Source: Larix kaempferi (taxonomy: Eukaryota > Streptophyta > Pinopsida > Pinales > Pinaceae). Taken from it: 64,000 nt of DNA. The stretch spans positions 12,523,501 to 12,587,500 of the forward strand of contig BSBM01000092.1 in NCBI GenBank assembly GCA_027924585.1, written 5' to 3'. Positions 44,948 through 55,925 of the stretch are shown one piece after another; positions within the stretch are counted from its first letter, which is position 1, and each line of letters begins with the position of its first letter. The position numbers and the translations under genes were made by a program. Below the pieces are notes generated by a model that was given only the letters and a program-made list of their open reading frames with translations, was not told where the DNA came from and made no database searches.

Positions 44948-45667
44948 TTCCCACCACCACCCCTCTCAGAAAATAGGAGTCATTAACACTTTAGCAATTA
45001 GGGCTTCTAGAATTTTAGATATCGATCATCTCCAGGAAGAAAAAGACCACCTTAAAGATGTCTTCATGAACATAAGTTACGAACCTAGGGTTATCAAGAA
45101 AGCTTTAGATAAGGCTAACAATAGGCACCATAACAATAGTATAACATCCAATGATATAACTTACACTCTTAGTACCCAAACTTGTAACGTGAGAGCCTAC
45201 CTACCTTACATCCAAGGGGTCACAGATAAGATTTCCAGAATCCTTAAGAAGAAAAATATTACAACTTCATTCAAACCCTTGGAGACAATTAAACAGAAAA
45301 TGAGATTTGTAAAAGATCCTATCGACCCAAAACAACTTGGGGTGTCTACAACATTCCATGTTCATGCAAAATAAGCTACATAGGTGAGACTGGGCGTTCC
45401 TTCCACACCAGACTAAAAGAACATGGAGCTAACATAAGGAATGAACGTATCCGTACCTCGGCACTTGCAGAACACAGTTCCAAAACCAAACATCATATTT
45501 TCCTAGAAGACACCAAAATCCTAGCTAAAGAAAACCACTACTTCAAAAGAAAATTTAAAGAAGCCCTAGAAATGATCAAACATCTAGACAATTTGAATAG
45601 GGATGGAGACCTCGAAGTTAGCACTAGTTGGATTCCTTCTATCCTAAACCAAAGATTAATTAGATAA
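44948..45667 (+). pseudogene. Penelope-like RT C-terminus plus GIY-YIG endonuclease, frameshifted
   Basis: The first frame reads SHHHPSQKIGVINTLAIRA, then LRxxx-like helices (EEKDHLKDVFMN), and the linker VRAYLPYIQGVTDKISRIL, KPLETIKQKMRFVKD, a hallmark of Penelope-like proteins. At about 45337 the register shifts. The next frame carries GVYNIPCSCKISYIGETGRS, matching the GIY-YIG nuclease core with its cysteines, and then TRLKEHGANIRNE with the catalytic arginine region, ending at TAA 45665-45667. A one-base loss explains the shift. The nuclease would nick the target for priming. No ORF start, because the 5' part is missing. Confidence 0.88.
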
Positions 45668-46515
45668 CCTAATATCCCCCTCCCCCTTTTTATATTAATT
45701 CTAACTTTTTGAACCTTAATGTTGATAATCCTTATGTCAATAATAATAAAATTTCTAAATTTTTTTAAAATATTTAATTACAATAATTAAGGAAATTATT
45801 AGTTAATTTATTAAAAATATAATACACGAAATAACATAATACCAATTAGATTAATATTAATATTTAAAATAAAACTAATATAATTTATAATTTTATATAT
45901 ATAATAAACAAATCTATTTATAGAATCATATTAATTCGACCCTCACACTTAGTTTACCCTTTGTTGAAATTAAATAATATGTTAGGATTTTAAGGAATTT
46001 AATAGAGTTTAATTATTAAATTGTATACACTAAACAATTAATTAAATATTTGCTTACTAACCTCAATACACTTTAATACAACCCTATCTTATCTAAATAA
46101 ACCTTTGAATATATATATAAATATATTTATACATATATATATATTTATATACATACATATTTATTTTTATATATAAATCTCTTTTCTAATATTTAGTTCA
46201 CCCTTAAGACTAATAACTAATATTAAACTCAATATTACAATCTAATACTAACATAAAATTTTCAACAATTAATAATGTTAATTTCTTAATAAAATTTTCA
46301 ACAATTAATAATTTCCTAGCACACAACCTTCACAAACGCACAAATTTTAAGAGACTTAGGGTTAAAATTTAGGGTTTTTATAATTAATTAAATTACGCAA
46401 ATTAATTTAATATTTCAAAAAATCACCTAAAATCCTAATTCCCCGTAAGCCGACCTAAGCTTGTCTCTGCATCTCATTACTATATATCAAGATCTTTTGC
46501 TCTTCATAAAACTCA
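45668..46515 (+). other. Element P 3' region, AT-rich
   Basis: Strongly AT-rich, with ATATAT/TATATA runs at 46110-46180 and a doubled AATTTTCAACAATTAATAAT block near 46256 and 46289. No coding frame. Lies between the nuclease stop codon and the ribozyme motif, so it is probably the 3' untranslated / pseudo-LTR part. Confidence 0.6.
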
Positions 46516-46519
46516 GCAA

Positions 46520-46565
46520 TATGTCCTGATGATGGATCTTGTTTTGGATTCGAAATGTCGATATG
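46520..46565 (+). ncRNA. Hammerhead ribozyme motif (minimal Penelope type)
   Basis: All core parts are in order. CTGATGA is at 46526-46532. Stem II is GGATC (46534-46538) paired with GATTC (46547-46551) across an 8-nt loop. GAAA is at 46552-46555. A minimal stem III has A46555 opposite T46558. The cleavage triplet GTC ends at 46559. Stem I forms six pairs between TATGTC (46520-46525) and GATATG (46560-46565), two of them G-T. Minimal hammerheads of this kind are known in Penelope-like elements. The position 3' of the GIY-YIG ORF on the same strand supports it. Activity is not shown. Confidence 0.82.
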
Positions 46566-46600
46566 CAATTATGGATATTGTGGTTTCTCCGATTCCTTCC

Positions 46601-47560
46601 GTAATAGGATTTTCTATTCTAGAGAAGGATTCAATAAATCTCTTGAAATATCTAACCAATCCCATCAAATATCTCACCTCAGACACATTTCTAGGAGTGG
46701 AACATTCTTGAATAACTTGTATTTTATCGGGGTCAATGGTCGCTCCTTCCCCTTCCTATGAGATAATATAGCTTAGATATAATAGTTGATAAAATGTGCA
46801 CTTACTCAACTTATCATACAGCTGAGTCTCTCTCAAAATATGCAAAGTTATTCTCAGGTGCTCTTCATGCTCTTCTTTTGACTTGGAATAAATTAATATA
46901 TCATCCAAGAACACAATAATGAATTTATCCAAGAATTCTCAAAATACACCATTCATTAGGTACATACATGTGGTTAGTGCATTTGTCAGTCCAAATGGAA
47001 AGACCATGTATGCCTGGTCCTAAAAGTGGTTTTACTAATATCTGTGTCTTTGATATGCACTTGATGATAACCCAACCTCAAGTTGATCTTAGATAATATT
47101 TTGGATCATCACAACTAATTGAACATAAAATTAATCCTTGAAAATGGATACTTGTTCTTAATAATGGCCTTGTTTAGTTATTTAAATTCCATGCATAACC
47201 TCAAGGTACCATCTTTATTTCTCACAAAGAGGGCATGCGCTCCCCACAGTGATATATGGGGCATAGATAGCCTTTCCTCAACAATTCTTCTAATTGCGTT
47301 TTCAATTCTTCCAACTAAGGAGTGCTCATTCTGTAAGGATTTTTGGATAATGGAATAGTTCTTGTTACCAAATCGATTGTGAAATCGATATCCCTTTTGG
47401 GGGGTAATCCTAGTACATATTGAAATACATCCTCAAACTCCTGTAATACTGAATATTCTCCAACAGATGATTCTTTGTTAGCTGGTATATCCTCAGCATG
47501 GATCGAATATCACTGACAACCCTTCCTGATGCACTTCTTTATTTTCATGGATGAGATTTG
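46601..47560 (-). pseudogene. Element C reverse transcriptase, broken
   Basis: Minus-strand readings run from LVRNKDGTLRLCMEFK (about 47230) through INLRLGYHQVHIKD, FPFGLTNALTT and the catalytic box FLDD (46900-46911, in VFLDDILIYSKSKEEH). They continue to SKCTFYQ and GLVRYFKRFIESFSRIENPIT, where the reading is cut by element P. Frame changes and stops occur throughout. Confidence 0.87.
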
Positions 47561-47599
47561 TCTAATAGATATCGGTGTTGGAATTCCTTTTATCTGAAC

Positions 47600-47965
47600 T
47601 AAATTCTTGTCCTCATCCATACATGTAATGGTTTTAAAAATGTGATTCCAACCAATCCATCGAAATAATTATATTATATAGGCCAAGGGGAATTATGTAT
47701 AAATTATAATTTGTTTGAAAACCATTCATTTCAAAACAATAATCCTCAATCATCAAAGTGATCTTTTGTTTCATATCAGTGGCTAACTGCACCATTCTAG
47801 ACCGTGGTAATTTGCTACTCACTAAGTGACATCTTTCCATTACATTAGCATTCATGTAACTATAGTTGGATCCATAATCAATTAAAATTGAAATTGGTAC
47901 ATTAGTAATCTTACCTTGAATCTCAATCATCATTGATTGATGGTCTTCTTGTCGATTATCCAGAG
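47600..47965 (-). pseudogene. Element C protease
   Basis: The 99-aa piece 47933-47634 reads ISILIDYGSNYSYMN (retropepsin active site with a tyrosine in the usual S/T position), a central ATDMKQKITLM, and the closing IIPLGLYNIIISMDWLE motif. Located between gag and RT. Confidence 0.85.
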
Positions 47966-48993
47966 CTACATAAATTTAGGGTATGCTTTAGCTGCATACT
48001 CCATCATGTTATCCTTCTGAACATTGTAAATGTTAGGTTCTTTAATCCCCCTCTTTGGAAATTTCTTGAAATAGTAGTCACCTCCACAATTCCAACACTT
48101 GACTGGAAATCGCTTCCTATTTCCTCTAGGCTTAGCCATCTTGGGTTCACCCATCTGAATCTACTCCCAAAAATATTTGGTCTGATTACTCTTAACATCC
48201 AAAGGCTTAAGCACCTTTTTCCTCCGATCTTGCTTGTCTTTTAATTTACCTTTCCAATCCTTGTGTAGTTCATGTCCTCCTTTATTTTGATCATATGGCC
48301 ATTGAGCCTTTCTTATGGCTTCCTTTAGAGTATGAGGTTCATAATAAATAATTTTGTCCTGGTAGTATGCTAGGAACCCACTGAGGAATCAATGGATTTT
48401 AACCTTCTTGTCCTGAATAAAACCAACATATCTTGACAACTCCAGGAACCTTTTCGCATACTCCTCCATAGTCATGTTCCCTAGTCAGAGTTCAAAAAAA
48501 TATTTCATCTTCTTTTCATAATACTATTGGTACATGTGTTCCTTCTTAAAATTATTTTGGAACTTTTCCCACGAAATCTACTTTTCATCAATATGCTTTA
48601 CCTACTTTAGTTGCTCCCACCATCGGTAAGCTTTTCCCTGAATATTATATATAGAAATTTTTTCCTCTTGATTACTCAAGAATAATTATGTAATTGCAAA
48701 TACTTCTTCATTTCAAGCAACCACATTTCAACACTTTCTTCAAATTTCTCTTCATCAAAAGTAGGAGGCTTAATTTTTCCAAGTTCACCCTACAATGGGT
48801 CCTCATCTCGTTTCTTCTTCTGGTATCTCCTAGATACTTAATCTAATTTATATTTAGGTTCAACCTTTCTTTCGTGAATCTCAATTGATTTATGATGGGA
48901 ATGATATCTCATCCTGATTACAGTTCCATTCCTTGAGTGTTGAAGTTCCCTAGGAGGTTGTCTTCTTTGAGATTCTCCTTCTTCTCCACTCAT
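47966..48993 (-). pseudogene. Element C gag, broken
   Basis: Starts at an ATG at 48993 (MSGEEGESQRRQPP); stops occur in the N-terminal segment. The capsid opens near 48790 with LGKIKPPTFDEEKFEESVEMWLL... as in chromovirus Gags. The knuckle in 48154-47966 reads CWNCGGDYYFKKF; both the histidine and the last cysteine of the CX2CX3HX4C pattern are changed (Y and F). Multiple frame breaks. Confidence 0.82.
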
Positions 48994-49457
48994 CGTGACT
49001 ACAGAGACATGTTGCCATCGATTCTAAAAATGAATCAAGTTCTACAACGGTTGCAAGTTTACCATGTTCTATTTCTCTTGATTCTATATTATCCTTTCAT
49101 TTTCATCCTATAAATTTCTTAGAGTCTAGAGAATTCCTCTGCCCTTATGTCTATTTTATGGCCATTGGAGTATGTTCTTTGGGTACTCATTCGAACTTCC
49201 GCGACAAAATTGGAATGTTCTGGCTTTTTTGCCATCTCAACTGTACTATTTTTTTTCAAGTTGGAAATATGTATAGTCAATTGTTTTAGACATAAACATA
49301 TATTCAAATACACATAATACACCCCAAATCATGTATGCGCATTTTATTTATGGAAAATTTTCTTCAATATTTTTAATAAGGAGAAATCAATTTTCCCACA
49401 AAAGCTATCAGTATCCACTGTTCTATAACCCAAGGGATTCGAGAGATGAAACCCTCT
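48994..49457 (-). other. Element C leader between PBS and gag
   Basis: About 460 bp with no coding frame; the 5' untranslated leader of element C by position. Confidence 0.6.
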
Positions 49458-49469
49458 CCTCTGATAGCA
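49458..49469 (-). other. Primer binding site of element C
   Basis: The minus strand reads TGCTATCAGAGG eight bases after the 5' LTR end. It is close to the initiator-Met-tRNA site TGGTATCAGAGC, with two changes. Confidence 0.72.
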
Positions 49470-49477
49470 CTTTGTCA

Positions 49478-51922
49478 TGTAACCTGATTTGACTCTGAAT
49501 CACACCCAACCAATTCAGTGGAGTGCTAGCACACACACATGCTCCCAAATAATATAAGGTAATTAAACAACTCTCTAATTAAAAACCTTAATCAGAGGAT
49601 TAATTGATCAATAAATCCATTTAAAAAGGGTTAATTAATTTAACTCCAATATGTTTTAGCAAATTGGTTGATGCGAAGGGACTTTTCATTTCTGATTATT
49701 TCTTTCTGACATGCCTGATCCATTGTCCCCCTTTTGATGTGATGTCAGAAGTCGGACTTCAGAATGTATTCATGAAATATATTGCAATTCACCTCGACGT
49801 TTCCACCCCGACATTGGCTCTCTAACATCGAATGTACAACTGCGGACATCGGAACAATGTTGTGGACTTCTTTAAAAATGCACCCGACGTGTGCTTCCCG
49901 ACGCGTCCAGTGCAGACTACAGATTGTGGAATTATCAAAATTCACAACTTAACACTTCTTCTTGATGGTTACCAATCGACATGGGACCCACCACCTCGAG
50001 TGCGAAAACATCAAAAACAGTGGAAAACAACGGGATCTTCTCGGCAGACCGGACAAAGGTCCTTCCTACCTAATTCGCGAGACACAAAGGTTAAACAATA
50101 CATTTCAAGCCTTAACTACTACGATCGAATTGGATCTTGGCATTATTTCTTCAACCGTCTAAAGCTTAAGAGTTAAATGATAAATTCACAAAGAATTTTC
50201 CTTCAACGCGGCCATTGAAACTTAATCAAATTAAGGAAACAATTCAACTTACTTTATGCATTCTCAATGCATAGACTATTAAGTGTTATCCATTTACAGA
50301 GAATTTCCATTAACAATTACTTGGTTAAGGATTATTCTTGACATGAGAAGCTTACACCCCTTAGTTAATTTAGGGAACAAATCCGTTAACCGAGTTAAAA
50401 GGGATTTCATACAAGAAGATAAACCTTCACATAGGCACAACCCATTAAATATATTTTTGATGTAATTAACTACTCTTTCCTATAAGCAGTAAGCACTACC
50501 AATCCAAATAGTTAACTTTTTTATGCATCCATCAAACATATTCGTACATAGCTTGTTCTTACATATGTTTACAGGATTTATGCATGAAGGTTAAGGTACA
50601 ATTTCATATTCTGATCAACCTATCAATCAATTCCTCCAGGAATCATTCCTTCATTATAGAACATGCAAATTCATATTCACTCCCATAGAAGCATGAGCAT
50701 TAATAGTTAAATACATATAATTGAAAACATGAATACTCTTAAATTAAATCTTCACAATTAGGATAATTATCATTACAAATCCTTTAGGATTCATTCACTT
50801 GTTAAAACATACAAGATAATATCAAATTGATATAGAATGGTAAGTACACATCTATGTAAATGGTATTTTGAGCAACTGGTTACATGTGAGGCACGCTCCA
50901 CCCAACCATAGGTTTCCTTGCTCATATATCTCTCAGCAAAGTACCACCCCCGAGCTGAGACTATGAATTCACCAGGAGAAATGCTCAAGGTTGACATAAA
51001 GGAAAATGAACAGTTTACAGGGTAACCTCACCAAGTTATCTTCCCAACTTGGCACACACCAACACCACATGGACTATGTAATTTCCTTTCTTAAGGTTGA
51101 GAACTTGGAACCAACCAATTCCACAACAATATTATGATTTATTTCTCCATGTTATAGGGCTCAAGGATTTGGAACCAACCAATTTCACACGCACAATTCA
51201 TAGTTTATTTCTTCAAATTCACAAACTCATAATGTTGGTAACTCTTCTCTACAGTACCTCAGGAAATGACACTATTAATCAAATCCACAGTATATTCCAC
51301 CAAGGAAGGTTTACCCATTTACTAGTAAATTTATCTAGGGGTACGAAATAACCATGCACACCCCACAACCAACCATTTTTAGTTCATAGAAAAGGTCTCA
51401 TGGATATTTTTTTTTCCAAAAATCAGTATCATTTCAAATAGGCAGATGGTTCTTCCTCTGTACCAGAACAATTGAGCTCCTGACTCCTCTTCCTCCTCTC
51501 CACGTTAGAATTCCCCCTTAATTCTTCCTACATGCATACTTTTGCGGCATGGCAAACCTTGCCCTACGTAGTCTTCCAAAAAATATTCTCATCCCAACCT
51601 AATGTCATCGATCTTCATTGGCTTAAGGGATTACTAGTTCTAAGGTTCAATAAGATATAAAATATTAACCTATGGTTTAAGCACTTTTATGATTAAGGTT
51701 ATGCTAGCATCATATTATAAGCCCTCCTAGGTTACCCACAACCCCTCTTTCCTTCTTTATAGTGAATTCATAGGTCCTTAATATCTTCAGCATTTTCCAT
51801 TAGCCACAACTAGTTGTATTTTATATTAATAATTTACAAAATACATATTTGTTCATCCTACACGCGTTTTCATCATTCGGGTTTGCATCATTACATTAGC
51901 GGTTCAAAACAAGGTTGTTATA
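49478..51922 (-). repeat. Element C 5' LTR
   Basis: 2,445 bp, starting TGTAACCTG on the plus strand. Its U3 start on the minus strand reads TATAACAACC, where TG has become TA. Collinear with the three left segments, with heavy divergence. Confidence 0.88.
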
Positions 51923-52480
51923 GAAATAGTTAGAGGTAGGGGAAAAAATATCTCTTGAAGGGGACGAAGCGATGGAACCAAAATGGAAGGAAATATTTGT
52001 GTTAATGCTCCAACCCAAGGATTTAGAGATAATAATGAATCCTTTAAAGGTAGATGGGATTCTAAAGGAATCACAAACCATGGATGTGGAGGAACTAGAA
52101 GATTACCAATGATATGTTCAAGGATAATTTTAGGGGCGAAATTTAACCCATGGGCTATTTTTCCATGTTTTTTCCAAAAAAAGATTCACCAATTTGCATT
52201 TTTTGAAGCCCCATTTCGCCCAATTTTGATGGGGTAAAATTTTTTCACTCTAAAAATCGCCAAATTATTATATAAACCATATAAAATCCTTAGAAAGTGA
52301 AATAATTTTAGAAAAATATCGCCAAATATTTTATAGTTGACATTTTAAGAATTGGTAAGAATCACCAAGGTTTATACACTTTTAAATAAGTATGGGTCCT
52401 TAAAATTATCCCTGGATATGTTACAAGTGTCAGATACCTAGACATAAAGACTATGAAGGTCTTGAATTTTTGCATACTAC
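51923..52480 (+). pseudogene. Element E gag C-terminus, split by a MITE
   Basis: The 51983-52118 part is a glycine/arginine-rich Gag linker. After the MITE, a knuckle reads CYKCQIPRHKDYEG, with glycine in place of the final cysteine. The TGT codon of the first cysteine is formed across the TSD, so the frame resumes exactly when the MITE and one TSD are removed. Confidence 0.75.
52119..52414. mobile_element. hAT-type MITE, 296 bp
   Basis: Starts CAAGGATAATTTTAGGGGC and ends so that its reverse complement starts CAGGGATAATTTTAAGGACC, giving a terminal inverted repeat of about 15 bp with the hAT-like CA.GG start. Flanked by a perfect 8-bp duplication GATATGTT (52111-52118, 52415-52422), the hAT target-site length. 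AT-rich, non-coding. Confidence 0.88.
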
Positions 52481-52518
52481 AAGGATACCAGAGAATAGAA
52501 CCCATATTTCCTAAGTAG

Positions 52519-53000
52519 TTGAAAGAAATAGAATTTGGGGGTAATGTAGATGTAACTCAACTAGAAGCTGGAGAGAACCTGTTTTTCAAGAGAATCTTGT
52601 TGAAGCCGAAAAATCAACCAATAATCAAAGAACCATATTGGAGGAATTATATCTTCAAGATTAGGTGCAAAATTAGAGGTAAGTGTTGTTTTTTAATTGT
52701 AGATGGAGGAAGTATTGAAAATCTAGTGTCAACAAAAGTTATAGAGAAATTCAACTTGAAGTGCAAACTACATCTCTAGTTTTATAGAGTCTCATGATTG
52801 CAAAAAGGGCACCATGTCATTATTTCCCAATAGTGTTTGATTATTTTAATGATTGGAAATTTTTATGATAGCGTGCTATGTGATGTAGTATTGATGGATG
52901 CTTTCCATCTATTGTTGGGTAGACCATTGCAGTATGATATGAAGATTGTGTATGATGGAGTTAAAAATACTTTTTTTCTTGAAAAGAATCGAAAATAGAC
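52519..53000 (+). pseudogene. Element E protease
   Basis: The reading CCFLIVDGGSIENLVST (catalytic aspartate at 52702-52704) is the usual retropepsin block of Reina/CRM-like plant chromoviruses. Later, in another frame, DAFHLLLGRPLQYD gives the second protease motif. Frame breaks between. Confidence 0.8.
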
Positions 53001-53139
53001 TTGGATGACACACTTGAAGGAGGAAAAAGAAGAAAATAGTAGCGTTAGTCATTGTTTCGATAGGAGGATAATGTTATGTTCAACAAAATCATTTTTGAAA
53101 GAAGAGAGAAAATAAAATTGTTGCTTTTCCATTATACCT

Positions 53140-54540
53140 AAAATTTTGAGCCTACATGAGAAGATGAGTGATAATCCCATAGGAGTGGAAGACATATTGT
53201 ATGAATTCAAGGAGATTAATTCTGAAGAGATGCCAAAAAGATTGCCACTTGTGAAAAATATTTCAAATCAAATTGACCTCATACTAGGATCCAATTTACC
53301 AAAAAAGAAACTGCACAAAATGATAGCAGTTTAAAATGAGAAGTTAAATTTACAAGTTCATGAGTTGTTGGAAAGAGGGATGATGAGGGAAATTCTGAGC
53401 CCATGTGTAGCACCACTATATTGAAACCTAAAAAAGGAGAAGAATGGAGAATGTGCATTGATTCTAGAGGCATTAACTTGATAACAATCAAGTATAGGTT
53501 TCCATTACCATGGATGGATTACCTCATGGATTGCTTGAGTAGAGCAAGGTATTTCAGTAAGATTGATTCAAAAAGTGGCTATCATTAGATGGGGACAAGG
53601 GTTCATGATGGGGACAAGTGGAAGATAACATTTAAGACAAAATAAGGGATTTTTGAATAGTTGATTATTCCATTTGGTTTAACAAATGATCCAAGTACTT
53701 TTTATGAGATTGATGAAAGAGGTGTTGAAACCTTATCTGAATAAAATTTGTGGTGGTTTACTTAGATGGCATTCTGATTTTCAACAAGATAAGAGATAAA
53801 CATCTTTAATAGTTAAGACATGTATTAGAGAGGCTAAATCATGAGAAGTTGCTCAGAAATCCGTAGAACTTTACTTTCATGAAGGGGGATCTAGTATTTC
53901 TTGGATATGTCATTTTGAAAAAGGCTTAAAAATGGACCATGAAAAGGTGAAAACAATAATGGAATGGCTAGTTCCTAAGAGTACATTTGAAGTACAAAGT
54001 TTTCATGTAGTGACTAGCTTTTACAAGAAGTTCATAACGAATTTTAGTTGGATATATGCGCCATTGAATGCTTGCATGGGAAAATGAGATTTCAAATGGA
54101 GTTTTTCTACACAAAGTGGACTTGAGTTGTTGAAGGAGAAGGTTACTGAAAGATCGGTTTTTGTCTTACCAAAATTTGACAAATCCTTTTAATTTGATTG
54201 TTATTCTAGTGGGATAAGTATTGGGGAAACGATGAGTGAAGAGGGAAGACCAATTTCTTTCTTTAGTGAGAAGTTGAATGAACTCAAACAAAAATATTAT
54301 GTTTATGACCAAGAACTCTATCCCATTTTTGAAGCATTAAAGAAGTGGAGGAATTACTTGTTGTCGAAAGAACTTGTTCTTTATTTTGATTATTAAGCAT
54401 TGAGGTATTTTAACAAACATATTAAACTGAATCAACTACACTTAAAATGGGTTGAAATTTTGCAAAGTTATATCTATGTGTTGGAGCATATAACAGGTAA
54501 ATCAAATATAGTGGTAGATGCTTTGAGCGGGAGATTAATG
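53140..54540 (+). pseudogene. Element E reverse transcriptase and RNase H, broken
   Basis: Readings include LPLVKNISNQIDLILGSNLP, EWRMCIDSRGINLITIKYRFPLP, YFSKIDSKSGYH and IPFGLTNDPSTF. The catalytic box reads YLDG (53759-53770), so the second aspartate is glycine. RNase H follows: PISFFSEKLNELKQKYYVYDQELYPIFEALKKW, then LHLKWVEILQSYIYVLEH and KSNIVVDALS. Many stops. Confidence 0.85.
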
Positions 54541-54599
54541 TTGTTATCTACATGATAGTGGAGGTGATAGGACTAGAAGAGATGAGGAAACTATACGAA

Positions 54600-55760
54600 A
54601 AGACTCAAATTTTGCTAAAGCATGGAAGGAAAGTAAGGAACCATGGAGTTGTGATAGAAATCCCTACTGGGATTACTTCATCTAGGAGGGTTTTCTCTTT
54701 AAAAATAATCAATGGAGCATTCCAAGAGGGTCTATGAGAGAAAAATTTATTAAGGAGCTACATAATGGAGGTTTAAGAAGACATTTTGGTGTGGAGAATA
54801 CCAAAGTAATAGTTGAGGAGGATTAATATTGGCTAAGAAAGTCTAAAGATATTAGGAAATCAATTGAACATAGCATAATTTGTCAACATGCCAAGAGAAA
54901 GTGTCAAAATATTAGATTGTATACGTTATTGCCAATACCAGAAACACCATGGGAGGACATCAATATGGATTTTGTGTTGGGATTTCCAATAACACAACGA
55001 GGTAATGATTCAATCTTTGTTGTTGTTGATAGGTTTTCAAAAATGAAAAACTGTATTCCTTGTAAGAAGACTGATGATACTACAATGATATCTATTCTAC
55101 TCTTTAAATAGATTGTTAGATTGCATGAATTTATTAGATGCATAACCTCAAATAGGGACAAGTTCATTAGACATTTCTATACCTGACATTGTAGAGGAAA
55201 TTGGATATGAGTTTGTAGTTTAGTTCTGCATATCATCCATAAACCAATGGGTAAACTAAGTTTGTTAACATGAGTCTTGTAAATATGCTAAGATGTTTGA
55301 TAGATAAAAGACTAAGACAGTGAGATGTAATGATTAAACATAATGAATTCACATATAATAATTTAGTGAATATATCTAAAAAAAATCCAAAAGAATGCAA
55401 ATGTTGAATATTTTGCAAAACATATGAAGGAAAACCATAAACAAGTACATACACTATCGCAAAAAAATAGTCAACAGTACAAATAGATAGAGGGATGATG
55501 TGAAAAGAAGACCCACATTTTTTAAGGAAAGGGATTTAGTATTAGCACATTTTATGAAGGAAAGGTTTCTCAAAGGAACGTATTCTAAATAAAAAAGTGG
55601 AAAAGATTGGTCCATGTAAAATTTAGAAAAAAAAAATCTTACAATACTTGTGTGTTAGAGATGCTTGGAGAATGGGATATTCCACCATCTTCGATGTTTC
55701 CTACTTATATGAATACCATGAATGAATAGCTGATGAAACTAATGATTCTACCTTAATGAA
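54600..55760 (+). pseudogene. Element E integrase, broken
   Basis: Zinc-site region near 54750-54910 (KELHNGGLRRHFGVENTK, IICQHAKRKC). Core at 54917-55111: WEDINMDFVLGFP with the first aspartate, then IFVVVDRFSKMKNCIPCKKTDD. The second catalytic region is frame-damaged near 55140-55200. Tail: FFKERDLVLAHFMKERFLKGTY, and near 55680 a reading that ends in YLYEYHE, the usual plant chromovirus tail. Confidence 0.83.
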
Positions 55761-55905
55761 AATGAAGAAATTGTAGATGAAATAATATTCAAAAGAATAG
55801 AATTCGAAAGACAAATGAGTATTTGGTTCATTGGAAACCACATCATTTAGAAGGTGCCACATCGATCTTGGAAACTGAAATGGAGCATGTTACACACTCT
55901 ACTTG
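55761..55905 (+). pseudogene. Element E chromodomain remnant
   Basis: First frame: EIVDEIIFKRIEFERQ. After a shift: TNEYLVHWKPHHLEGATSIL and ETEMEH. This is the pattern of a chromodomain fused to the integrase end. It ends just before the hAT-like element. Confidence 0.75.
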
Positions 55906-55925
55906 CAAGTTGCAATGGTCATGAC

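Larger units (their letters stand above)
44948..46600 (+). mobile_element. Element P: Penelope-like retroelement, 5'-truncated
   Basis: Contains the C-terminal part of a Penelope-like polyprotein with a GIY-YIG endonuclease, then an AT-rich 3' region with a hammerhead-ribozyme motif near its end. Flanked by the 5-mer GTAAT (44943-44947 and 46601-46605). Removing element and one repeat restores the continuity of the element C pol reading, which supports both ends. The left end starts inside the RT-endonuclease linker, so the copy is 5'-truncated. Penelope-like elements with this nuclease are known in conifers as Dryads. Confidence 0.88.
9650..51922 (-). mobile_element. Element C: old Ty3/gypsy chromovirus, host of four nested insertions
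   Basis: The pieces lie on the minus strand in Ty3 order when read from the right: 5' LTR (49478-51922), PBS, gag, protease, RT, RNase H, integrase with chromodomain, PPT and 3' LTR (ending at 28840). The integrase-before-LTR order and the C-terminal chromodomain place it in the chromoviruses. The 3' LTR is split by elements A and B; the pol gene is split by elements P and D. Across each split the host sequence continues after removing one copy of the short flanking repeat. All coding parts contain stops or shifts. The left terminus is not clean. Confidence 0.88.
51923..55917 (+). mobile_element. Element E: highly decayed Ty3 chromovirus, 5' part missing
   Basis: Plus-strand remnants in Ty3 order: gag knuckle, protease, RT, RNase H, integrase, integrase tail and chromodomain. 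It starts abruptly at the right edge of element C, which probably inserted into it; the expected left half was not found near 9.6 kb. It is the oldest element here by number of stops and frameshifts. Neither LTR was identified. Confidence 0.85.

Noticed and set aside
46110-46180. TA-rich run as a promoter or origin
   Set aside because: It is part of the generally AT-rich 3' region of the Penelope-like element; nothing specific supports a function.
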